Assembly: GCA_034698045.1 (NCBI GenBank)
Contig: JAQGAU010000596.1
Coordinates: forward strand, 1-25,944
Direction: 5' to 3'
Length of the DNA stretch: 25,944 nucleotides
Source: Paramacrobiotus richtersi
Lineage: Eukaryota; Tardigrada; Eutardigrada; Parachela; Macrobiotidae
Shown here one piece after another: positions 1 through 9,112 of this stretch (its first letter is position 1; the number at the start of each line of letters is the position of its first letter). Position numbers and translations under genes: made by a program. The notes beneath the pieces were generated by a model. It was given only the letters and a program-made list of their open reading frames with translations, ran no database searches and was not told where the DNA came from.

Positions 1-1315
1 GTGTTGGGGAGCATGTCCACGTCGATGGTTAGGTAGTACTGGGAGGGGAGGAAGCGTCGGGCTGTGTTGCGGAGGAGGTTGTTGGGGTAGGGGTGGGGGA
101 GGTTGTAGTTGTGGAGGGATTTGGTTCCTGTATTATACAGTCAGTGGTTTATTCGTACTTTTGGACCATTTGAGATATATCCGAAACGTGAAACATATGT
201 AGAATAACCAAACGATTATATATATAAAAACTAATAAAAAATTGAACTTATAAAAATAAATGAATCAACTTAGAAAAATAAACGGGCAATACTTGAAATA
301 TTTTTAACAAAAATCATACCAATACTAAAATACCTGTGCTTTAAAGATGTATTCAAATCCAGAAAATGTACAAGGAAGAACTCACAATCACATGAATTAA
401 AATCCGTAAAGTTAAAACTAAATAAATATACAAAAACACTGAATATTTAGCGCTGAAACTAACAAACCATCCAGCAGTCAGTAATACTCATTTCAAAATA
501 AAACCAAATTTGACCACTATTTCACTTAACTGCAGTAACTGGAAAGGAATATACGTAGTCAAAACCATTTTTTCTGAGATTAATCATTAACGTAAGAGCT
601 AAAATCAAACTAAACCTTCGAATAAAGTATATGAACAGACTAAAAAGCAATGTTAATTGTTCAGGCATAAAACAACCAGACAAAAATAAATAAAAATCAT
701 TCTGTAAGGTAAAAATATCCGAAACAGAAACGACACAAAAAGTACTAAAATAATCTATGAAAAAATGAAAACCCAAAACTCACCATGCTTCAGCATTTCT
801 CCATACGCAACGGGAATCGATCCATTGCATCCGCGTAACCCACTTTTCCCTGTCCCCTCATCGGAAACTTTTCCATTATCGAAAAACAACGGAGAAACAA
901 CATGGAATGTTACAAACTCCTCCGTCAGGGGATGGCACCGTCGAAATCCCTCCAAAACCCCCAACACATCCTCCACCAACTCGGGTTCCACGAACACGGC
1001 GACGGAAACCCCCGCATTCCACCGTTCGACCAATTTCGGTAGGAAAATCAAATTACTCAACGAACTGTGCGTCAGCAATGTGAGGATGGCCGGATAGTTG
1101 CTGGATTTAGCGCGGAAAACGGACGGGAAGATGCGATAGGTTCCCGATGTATCCAGCACGAACTGATGCGATCTGGAGTCTACATTGTCCTGGAACTTTG
1201 AGTTATTGTCGCACAAGAGATAGTTTTTTATGGTTTCATAAAAAAGGAAGTAAAACAGTAAAGCAGCGATGAAAACTAATGTTAATAACCACCTTCGTCG
1301 AGCGCGAAACAGCAT
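1..1315 (-). CDS. GT49-family (LARGE/B4GAT1-like) glycosyltransferase, 5' two exons, partial at window edge
   Basis: Two exons are visible. Exon 1 (784-1315) starts at the first true ATG. It encodes a short basic N-terminus, then a hydrophobic signal-anchor (about residues 10-26, WLLTLVFIAALLFYFLF), as in type II Golgi glycosyltransferases, and then a lumenal part with ILTLLTHSS and ERWNAGVSVAVFVEPE, which match the start of the glyco_transf_49 domain. Exon 1 ends in phase 1 at a GTGAGT donor (783). Exon 2 (1-127) follows a TACAG acceptor, continues in frame and carries YPNNLLRNTARR and the DxD-type metal/nucleotide-sugar motif in TIDVDMLPN. In animals this family adds glucuronic acid in matriglycan synthesis on alpha-dystroglycan; a polylactosamine role is also known for relatives. 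The C-terminal part lies outside the window. Exon 2 uses almost only C-ending codons, unlike exon 1. The family call is good; the exact orthologue is not decidable. Confidence 0.85.
128..783 (-). other. Intron of the GT49 gene
   Basis: This 656-bp stretch lies between the GTGAGT donor (minus strand, 783) and the TATAATACAG acceptor (128). It is strongly A-rich on the plus strand, so T-rich in the transcript. No coding exon, element or conserved structure is visible. The reading frame joins cleanly across it (phase 1, Gly codon split), which supports it as a real intron. Confidence 0.8.
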
Positions 1316-2542
1316 CGTCGACGGGTTGATGCATACTGGAAGCAACACGGCAAGTTCGAACGGACTGACAGTCAAGCGCACCGGATCAGAATTTCAGGAG
1401 AGCTACTTCTATAGATAATAAAGGTTCCTAGACTTGGATCAGTTTTAGACTCGAATAAACTAACGGAAAACAAATAAGTTGTCAACAACCACCGATATGA
1501 ATAAAACATGAATACAAAACCAGAAGCAGCCAAAACTAGGACAAATTTATTGATGTACAGGTCTGTAGACAAAATAAAAACGAGATGACTAGTAGAGCAA
1601 TGCCTTGCCTGTCTGTACCGTTGCACGTATTCTTTTCTTTGTCTAAACAACAGCATGCGGCTGCATGCCTAATAAAGAATTAGAAGTGAAAAACTGCTGC
1701 AGAACAAAAGTTTTGCAAACTTTTTATTTTACCCTTCTACGCTGTTAAAACTAAAAGTATTCTTATTATTGTACCTCTAAATTCTAACATGCAAAAGGTC
1801 ATACTCGAACATGCACAACAAAACACGCGGCAAGTCTTTACATCTCACACCAAGAGGACTGTGGTTGGCGTTCTATTCATGATCATGAGCCGTATTTGCG
1901 GCTTTGCCATCAAAGTTGATCAAACTTTCTAAACTCTCGTTACAACAAATTTGAACAAAATATCGGTACTCGGTAGTATAGTAACTGACTAACTGATAAG
2001 GGAACCTCTAATAAGCGTCGGTAGCGGAAAAGTATTCGACTTCGTAGTGTGTGCAAGGATGGTCTGCTTACTTGTTAAGCTTGAGATGAAAACCGGAAAT
2101 CATACGTATGCGATGCCACGTACTTTATGTGCCGTAGCCAGTAAACTTCCCGTTCGAAAATATATGCAAGCTATGCAACCTGCCCCTAATTAGCGAACAA
2201 AATCAAACATGTTTATGTAAAGAAACAAGCAAGCGTCCGCGGTTTTTCGTTAAACAGTGACTGCCTGTCGAACCCGAAAGGTTACTTTTGATATGTTTAA
2301 GCTACCGGGAGAATTTTAGTTTACTGCACGCAATGCCTGTTTATTTCATGATTTTCATCGTTCACAGAACGTGGCGTACTTACAGTTCTTACTATAGGCC
2401 ATAGTCGTCATGTACAAAGTTTTGAATGAAACCACAACGAACATGGTGCATTTAGCACCGGTAACATTACAGACCCAGCCGAAACGCTGCAACCGCCTTA
2501 ATCATCCAAACCACGTACCGAAACGATGTAACAACAAGCAAA
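1316..2542. other. Intergenic region, no gene seen
   Basis: This is the 5' flank of the GT49 gene and the 3' flank of the GPCR. One minus-strand open frame (1372-1656) is hydrophobic, but it lacks family motifs and a clear splice link to GT49, so I treat it as chance or 5' UTR. I see no RNA gene or clear promoter. Confidence 0.5.
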
Positions 2543-2562
2543 ATATTCTGATATCAGAATAT
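2543..2562. repeat. 20-bp perfect palindrome
   Basis: ATATTCTGAT is followed directly by its reverse complement ATCAGAATAT with no spacer. It lies about 40 bp past the GPCR stop codon in an AT-rich 3' flank. It could mark the GPCR 3' UTR, be a dyad protein-binding site, or be chance in AT-rich DNA. Confidence 0.7.
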
Positions 2563-2603
2563 CAATATTCAAATTATTATTACATACACTATACATAAAG
2601 TAT

Positions 2604-3575
2604 TCATTTCCAACAGCGTATTAAACTCTGTCTCAAGTCTCGCATTGTGATAACCAGAATGACAGGATCAATCAACGGCTGTGTCCACTGCAGCATCCAC
2701 AACACCGGCCTTATAATTTTCATTCCGGGCGCATTATCCACAGTCTGAACCTTCCAAAACGCTCTAACCGTCTGCAAGATCGAAAACGGCGCCCAGGATA
2801 TAAGCATCGTCACCGTCAGTGCCGTGACTACAGCGAAACCCCTCCATACTTTACGGCTTTTCCTTCGTCCAACGCCCACGGATTCAGATATTGCAGTTTG
2901 AGTAACAGGAGACGTGTTATGCGGCTTTCTTCTTCTCACTGCCATAAGCACCCAGGAAACCAGCATAACAACTACAGGTGTATCGTAAGCGGTGATCTCC
3001 ACCGCTCGGTACCAAATGGTCATTTTACCTAGCTGTAGAAAGCAGGTTACCGGTCTCGTTAACATCGCGTTAAGGAACAGTCCAGGTAAACAACAGCAGT
3101 GCACATAAAGAATCGTCGCAAAGACTGATGCAACTGCGGTGTAGGATGTGTGCAGTCGTCGGTATTGATGGGGGCACCAAATCGCAAGGCTTCTGTTCAC
3201 TGTGATTAGCGCGTGAAGATTTGCGGGGATCACTGCAACTACCCAGCGAAAGTACATGAGATTATCACAGGAAACGGTGTCCAGAACGTACTGCGGATTC
3301 GAAACGTAGACAACTGTCAAACATCCTTTAACGGCGTTAAGCATGTTAGCTAAACATAATGACATAAGGTAGACAGAAAACGATGTGCGGAGATTTGAGC
3401 GAAGTGCGAGCTGGAGGAATACCGTTAAATTGCAGATCAACGTTAATGCGCTTAATACAGCGTTGACCACGGCGAATGTTCCAGCAGGCATTAACGCCAG
3501 ACTGGGATCGAGAGAATCTGAAGTCTCGCTGCGGAACGTCGCGTTTGTTGTTGCATTTTCAGCGGGACGAGACAT
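2604..3575 (-). CDS. Rhodopsin-class (class A) GPCR with altered core motifs
   Basis: Single-exon receptor of 323 aa. The first ATG after an in-frame upstream TGA is used. The extracellular N-terminus has two NAT glycosylation sites. Seven hydrophobic segments are visible. Conserved class A positions, by motif: N49 (1.50), C103 (3.25) with C178 in the second extracellular loop (disulfide), R128 (3.50), W261 and P263 (6.48, 6.50) and P304 (7.50). Several switches are changed: the TM2 Asp (2.50) is N77 in LCLANML, DRY is NRS (127-129), CWxP is SWAP, and NPxxY is DPVIL with D303 at 7.49. The loop between TM5 and TM6 is basic. The ligand is unknown; it could be a peptide or chemosensory receptor. 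It belongs to a duplicated head-to-head cassette with an Ig-domain gene. A decayed second copy lies at 5533-5775. Confidence 0.85.
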   Translation of the reverse strand: MSRPAENATTNATFRSETSDSLDPSLALMPAGTFAVVNAVLSALTLICNLTVFLQLALRSNLRTSFSVYLMSLCLANMLNAVKGCLTVVYVSNPQYVLDTVSCDNLMYFRWVVAVIPANLHALITVNRSLAIWCPHQYRRLHTSYTAVASVFATILYVHCCCLPGLFLNAMLTRPVTCFLQLGKMTIWYRAVEITAYDTPVVVMLVSWVLMAVRRRKPHNTSPVTQTAISESVGVGRRKSRKVWRGFAVVTALTVTMLISWAPFSILQTVRAFWKVQTVDNAPGMKIIRPVLWMLQWTQPLIDPVILVITMRDLRQSLIRCWK

Positions 3576-5387
3576 ACTGGTGGTCAATAATCAAGGCAGC
3601 AGTGAAAATGCATGACAATGTTTCCAGATTAATAACAAGTACCGCTTTGTACGCGTTGGTTTAATGGTATCAAACAAGCGAATTCGACTGGTACGGTAAT
3701 TTCGTGCATTCTCCCAGCTTACACGCTAGTAGCCCAAACTCACAAAGGATGGAAATTTCATTCGGCGGCTTTTTAAAAAAGTGTTGGCTAATCTATGAAC
3801 AGAAGCCAGCGATGGGATAGCTTTTCGCGCTTTTTAATACAGTCACACGCACATGGGCCTTCCTCAACAGCACAAACGAAATGTCATTTTGTTAGTCTTC
3901 TGCGCATGCGTAGTACATTGTACAACAGGTAAAGATTGAACACTAACTCGGCTTGACATGCCACTTGATACAATAACAGCTATACCCGCCGGGTACTACA
4001 GATATGGTACGTCTTTTGTCCGCTTTGACCATGGGAATTGCATTTCACCTGCGCGTGATGCAAACACACAGGCAACCGAAACCCTTTTCTGTCTTGTATT
4101 ATCCGGTATCCTACGTATATACTTCATTCTATCTGATTTCTGATTGTGAGCAGTATCGAATAGTACACTGTGCCACTGTGACACAAGGTCAACTTAAAGA
4201 GTGGTTAATCCTTTAGGGCATGTCTCGTCAATTGGTACCATGGTTTAATATGTATACATAATACGATGCGGTAACGTAAGATATTACCTATTTCGGGATG
4301 TTTCCAGTACATACGGAAAAGTGACCACAAACCAGTTCAACGTCTACAGACAAGAAACAATCTCGAGATGTACACCGAAACACATCACATAAAAAAATAA
4401 TAAGAAAGCAGAAGAGATACTGCATATGTAGAACCCCATACGGAATGACCGGCAGTCTGTGTATTTCAGTGAACGCCTGGCACAAGGACCCTGGACGGCT
4501 TTTGAAATGCCCACATCATAGATTTGATTGCATAACAAGTGCATGGTAGCTAGGCGCATGTGGAGGAAAGATCGATTACTGCACTTCTTGGCACTTCCTG
4601 TCAGTGTTTTCGTAACAAAAACTGCGCAGCATTAGCCTGCTCAGTCTACCCTTCTCGACTCTGTGCCTGTTTCGGGTGCAGCACTACATGTTCAGTTATT
4701 GGCATTGTCCTGCTCTTCTCCCTCGGTAGCACACTTCCATGGTATGGAGTCAAGATGGATTACAGCTTCGACTGGATGGTAACGCCATTATACTCCAGCC
4801 GAAAGGATTTTACTCGTGTCGACTCGGTCAGGATTCATTATGGTTCACACCATTCTCAGAACTGATGCTTTTAACTGGAATCCATATTACACTGGCCCTG
4901 GAAAATATTTCGCAATACCATGCCGCTGAATATCAATACGAATGTTCTGGACATATACCTCACGGTTTTGTTGTGATCCAGAAGCACCTTGTTAGCCCTA
5001 TGGTAATTTTAGAGTTAATTATTCGATCCGCCAATGGACAATCTATCAGCCAAGATTGGCACCACAGTCCATTTGCGATGTTCTGTCAAGTTTGACCTTC
5101 TCCCTGGAAATTTTGACGATAGACTTATGTGGCGGCACGAGGGCTATATACTGTTTGCTCCTGGGGTGTCCATTTTTCAGTCAGTTATCGAGGGCACAAA
5201 AGGCTTTGGAGGAAGCGTGCGAGGCACAATAAGCATCGCTCACTCAGCTCAGGGATGACAGTCTTTGCTTACTATTCGCAAACTGGACGAGAGGCATGCG
5301 GGTTTGTACCAGCAGTGTTGGTTTAAAACTGACGACAATTTGGGAGAATGGGTAGTCCAGTCGGTATACCTTACTACTGTGAAATGA
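3333..5387. repeat. Segmental duplication, copy A (GPCR 5' part + spacer + Ig relic)
   Basis: Three blocks match copy B in the same order and orientation: the GPCR 5' coding part (3333-3600), an intergenic block (about 4140-4550, with the shared CCTATTTCGGG and AAAAGTGACC words), and the Ig coding part (4737-5387). Between about 4550 and 4737 copy A lacks the signal-peptide exon and the 5' third of the Ig gene, consistent with a deletion. The blocks are diverged and carry indels, so the duplication is not recent. Intergenic 3600-4140 shows no gene of its own. Confidence 0.8.
4737..5387 (+). pseudogene. Decayed two-Ig-domain protein gene (copy A)
   Basis: The translation matches the intact gene at 7156-7976 from the Trp region of the first Ig domain to the stop codon, but over at least three reading frames: about 4739-5045, then about 5034-5256 (ending in a TGA), then about 5260-5387. 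Recognisable stretches are GLQLRLDG, LALENISQYHA, KFDLLPGNFDDR, KGFGGSVRG and LDERHAGLYQQCW. The signal-peptide exon and the first Ig strands are missing. The frameshifts and the internal stop make this a pseudogene, not an alternatively spliced gene. Confidence 0.85.
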
Positions 5388-5532
5388 GGAAGTGACATGC
5401 TCTTGTTTTAATGTCCGTGTTCCGACTCGATGCAGCAAGATACAATAGCTAGATCTGGCAACGATGGTTTGCTTGCGTGGAGCCGGGGGTATTGCTCTGC
5501 AGTATGCGGTTTCATTACTATTCACGATTGTT

Positions 5533-5775
5533 TCAGTAAATACAAACTTTTAAAGGCATTAAGCATGTCGGCTACTCATAATGACACGAGAAAAACAAAA
5601 AATATTGTGCGAAGATTTGGGCGAAGTGCGAGCTGGAGGAATACATTTAAATCAAAAATTAACATTAATGCGCTTAATACAGCGTTGACCACGGCGAATG
5701 TTTCGGCAGGCATTAGCGCCGGACCTGGACCAACAGAATCTGAAGTCCCGCTGCGGAAAGTCTGACATTCCAGTG
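5533..5775 (-). pseudogene. GPCR 5' fragment (copy B of the cassette)
   Basis: This matches the intact GPCR from its N-terminal tail through TM1 into TM2. The frame stays open from about 5757 down to a TGA at the position of Cys74 of the intact receptor; LMPAETFAVVNAVLSAL and LALRPNLRT are clear. The sequence encoding TM2 onwards is absent after about 5533. A deletion of about 20-30 bp also removes the coding sequence near the start codon. Just past the stop the fragment reads VADML, with Asp at TM2 position 2.50, where the intact copy has Asn. Confidence 0.8.
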
Positions 5776-5950
5776 GTCAAGAACAAGACAGCAGCCAGAA
5801 CGAACAAAAGCATAAGATCGTATCCGACTGAATAACATGGGTACCACTTTCCATGCGTTGGTGTAATGATAGCTTGATTGATTGCCAAATGAAAGTTTAT
5901 GGTTGCTTCCAGTTGTAGGTAACATCGCCCTGTCTCTAGAATATAATTTC

Positions 5951-6057
5951 TAGGAACACCTGTAGGAATACAATGTAAGAACAGGAACCGTAACTTAGCA
6001 ATAGGAATGGCTGGAGCCGGAAGGAATATGAGTATTGTATTCCTACAGGTGTTCCTA
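5951..6057. repeat. Inverted repeat, 24-bp perfect arms, fold-back insertion
   Basis: The left arm 5951-5974 begins TAGGAACACCTGTAGG, and its exact reverse complement lies at 6034-6057. The loop is 59 nt. Degenerate copies of the TTCCTA/TAGGAA word continue to about 6120. No counterpart is visible in duplication copy A, so it was either inserted after the duplication or lost from A. It resembles a small non-autonomous fold-back/MITE element; I see no clear target-site duplication. Confidence 0.75.
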
Positions 6058-6960
6058 AAAAATCGTTTCCTTTCCTACTTACCATTCCTAATTCCTTATT
6101 CCTGTTCCTAATAAAGATGTTGGCCGATTCAAACAAATATGCAACAGAAGACCTTTCCTTGAATGTTATCGTGCCCGTCGTGGAGCTACCCCACATATGC
6201 TTTGTTGTTCCTGATTTCATTACTGAATAGTATCGCAGTAGTACACTGTACCAGTGTGCCAGCGTTTAAAGGACTAATTCTTTAGCACACTACATAGAGA
6301 TAGCCTTCATCGATCGGTACAACGACCATTGTTTAATAGGATGCCGCATCGTATAGAGCCCTATTTCGGGTTTCCCAAGTACTGAAAAGTGACCGCAAGC
6401 TAACGTTAGTCTAAAGTCAACAAACAAAAAAGAATTTTGAGGTGTACGCGAAAACACATTAGTTACATAGTGACCCCATATGGAATGACTTGCGATACGT
6501 TCGTATATTTTCGTGGATGCCTTGGTATAAGAACTCTGGACGGGATTTGAAATTGCCACATCATGGATTTAATTGCACAGCAAGTGGGAAAATCTTCTGG
6601 AAACAGTCTTGATTATTAAAGATAAGCGGGTGACCGAGTTACGACACCGAATACGCTTTACCGGTGTTCGACTTTCGGTGACTTTTACGTTATACGAGAA
6701 TTAACCGGAAAACCGGCCGTTCGAAATGCGTCGCCGTTGCTATGCATCGGTGACAGCATTTCTTTTATTAAAGCTGCGGTGCCTGTATACGGTAGTGCCA
6801 GCATATGTACAGAAATAAATATAATTATGCGGCAGCAGTATGTGGGCAGTTTTGGATAATTGGATAGAGCACTAAGTGATCTAGTTATTGAGCTGTCAGC
6901 ATTATATTTTTTCAACCATCATTCGAACAGATTAAGATACAAACATAATTATAACAAGAT

Positions 6961-7976
6961 ATGAATGGAATCGCCCTTGTCCTGATGTGCTGTTTGGTCC
7001 CGTTTCAAGTGCAGGGTTGCCAGGTCAGCAGACTACCAGGTCGGCGTGAAAGTAAGTGCACCAAAACCATGACATTTACTTCAGGCTCATAATTGCACGA
7101 ACAAACGTATAAATCTGCGTCTTTGCGCTTGTACAGATATTGCTTGATATTCCAGGGATCCGTTATTTGGATGAACTGTTACGAAACAGCAATGGAAGCG
7201 TCTTCATCGAAAGCACTGCAAAGTTCCAGTCAGACGCGGAGCGCCACAAAGTCTTGAAACCAGTATTAGGGCAAAGGTTAGAGCTTGTCTGCAACATCCG
7301 TAACACGATGGAGCGATTCACCCACCGAATAAACATCTCTCAGTACCCGGTGTGGAACCAAAACGGACTGCAGCTTCGACTAGATGGTGACAATCTCCAA
7401 CTCATGCCGAAAGAATATTATTCATGCCTGTATCGTGCCGATTTAGTATCACCCACGCATTTCTCGTCATCTTTCAACTGGACAACCGGAGTCCACACCC
7501 TGGTGCTGGAAAATGTCTCGCAAGGCCATGCTGGCGTATACGAATGCTATGCACGAAATCCTGACCATTTTGCTGCAATCCAAACGTACGCGATCAGTCC
7601 TGTAATCACTGCACAGGATATATTCGATCCCCCGATGGAGAATGTTTCAGCCAGTATTGGGGACACGGTGCAGATGCGGTGTTTTGTGAAGTTCGACCAG
7701 CTTTCTGGGAATTTTAATGACAGATTCATCTGGCGTCATGGAGAGTATATCATATTTGCCCCCGAGATTCCTATTTTTGCGAGTGTTACCGGGACCATGA
7801 GAGGCTTTGGAGGAAACATGCAAGGTCATCTAAACAGCACATACGGATGCCATTCTTTGCTGACTATTCGTAAAGTGGACGAGAGACATGCGGGTTTATA
7901 CCAGTGCTGGTTTAAGTTTGATGACCTTCTGGGTGGGTGGGTAGTCCAGTCGATATACCTCCGTGTCACCAGTTGA
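6961..7976 (+). CDS. Secreted protein with two Ig-like domains
   Basis: Exon 1 (6961-7051) encodes a signal peptide (MNGIALVLMCCLVPFQVQG) and ends at a strong GTAAGT donor in phase 1. Exon 2 (7156-7976) follows a TATTCCAG acceptor and keeps the frame, giving about 303 aa. A second reading, donor after codon 21 and acceptor at 7136, is also in phase. Ig domain 1 has C76, W97 and C161 in the HAGVYEC context. Ig domain 2 has C206, W223 and C281 in ERHAGLYQC. Several N-glycosylation sites occur. No transmembrane segment or GPI tail is seen, so the product is probably secreted. The role is unknown; the fold suggests extracellular binding or adhesion. Its ancestral neighbour is a divergently transcribed GPCR, and a dead copy lies at 4737-5387. 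Confidence 0.8.
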
Positions 7977-9112
7977 AGAACTCAACCAAGCTACTGTGAT
8001 CCATTCTGTCTTTGTTCCGCTTCAAGCAAGCTCCCAGATTTGGCAACCACCTGAATGTGCACTGATACTAGCTGTGACAGCCGTACCGTCTCATGCTTAC
8101 TATTCTTAGCTATTGCTTAGCTATTCTTGAAGTCTTTTTTCAAGTCGGATTTGGGTCGTTTTCTATCCCGTTGACACGAATCTATCGGTGGCTGGTCTGT
8201 TCCAGTAGTCCAGTATCGGTGTCAATCGTTAGGCCAAAACTTTGCGGAAGTACCTGAGCATGTGTGCCACCTTGCATTGATTCACAAATACCACGGTTGT
8301 GTTTGTGAATAATTATTGAAGTATCGTAAGTTTTGTTAAAGCTATCCGGCTACACATATAACAAGGTAACTGGCTACATAATATTAAGTACTTAACTACT
8401 ACCGTGGTAGCGTACATGTATTTATGCCGCTTTATAAACATCTGTACCCGGTTGTTGACCCATAATTTTTGCTTTCGACTTAGAAGTTCTTTTGCCTTTG
8501 CCTTCTTCTCCGCTTGTTTGAAACGGATTGTCCGGCACCAAACGCTGCACTGATGAGTACCCGTATCAACAGTAGAAAACTGCTGACTCAACAACAAAAT
8601 TTCCAGATTTCCACGGATTTCTACGATATATAAATTCTGAGATAATATTGTCAACAAGTGAACTCGGCTTCAGAAATATTCAGAGTTCTCTTCCGGTATG
8701 TGATGCTTTCGATAAGCATTTCGGTTTCTAGAATGACCAGTTTATTGGTAATGGTGAAGACGAAAGGTGACTGCTACTTTAGAAACTCATGAAACTTGTC
8801 AAAGCGTTCCGACATCGATGAAACGAAACAGCATTCCTGTTAATCATACTTTACGTAAAAACAAGACAGCAAGCAATAGCAGAAAACGACCCTACTAATC
8901 CAGCGGATGGTTGATCAAATAACCACCAGTTACAACAGCAAACGAAGCAATAATCTATCGAAAAGGTGAATAATATTTTTGGCAATACGCGGAACAAGAT
9001 TGCAAGCCACAAATTACGATAAGCAAAACAACGAAAGTACGTTAATGAATGTTTGCAGGCGCAATATCTAGCAATAACAGAAGCTAAACCAAGTGTTATC
9101 CCATGTTCATGT
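7977..9112. other. Intergenic region, mostly featureless
   Basis: This separates the 3' ends of the Ig gene and the kinase gene. One minus-strand frame (8313-8657) contains VDTGTHQCSVW, which resembles the end of an Ig domain, followed by a lysine-rich run. There is no start or flanking exon that I can defend (see findings). The rest shows no gene, RNA or element. Confidence 0.4.

Larger units (their letters stand above)
5555..7976. repeat. Segmental duplication, copy B (GPCR fragment + spacer + intact Ig gene)
   Basis: Partner of the block at 3333-5387. The intergenic block at about 6205-6590 aligns with about 4140-4550. Similarity appears to extend a little beyond the Ig stop codon, with about 5410-5460 resembling about 8005-8045. 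A private insertion containing a fold-back sequence lies at 5951-6057. Apart from that and the two genes, the spacer 5776-6960 shows nothing coding. Confidence 0.8.

Noticed and set aside
1..121. G/T-rich low-complexity or telomere-like tract at the left edge
   Set aside because: On the minus strand it is an in-frame continuation of the GT49 glycosyltransferase with its DxD motif; the skew comes from C-ending codons.
1372..1656. 94-codon hydrophobic minus-strand frame upstream of GT49
   Set aside because: No family motif, no splice link that I can defend, and hydrophobicity is expected from T-rich sequence.
4560..4865. 101-codon frame beginning just before the Ig relic as a real N-terminus
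   Set aside because: It is out of frame with the Ig-like translation and unlike the signal exon of the intact copy; it spans a deletion junction.
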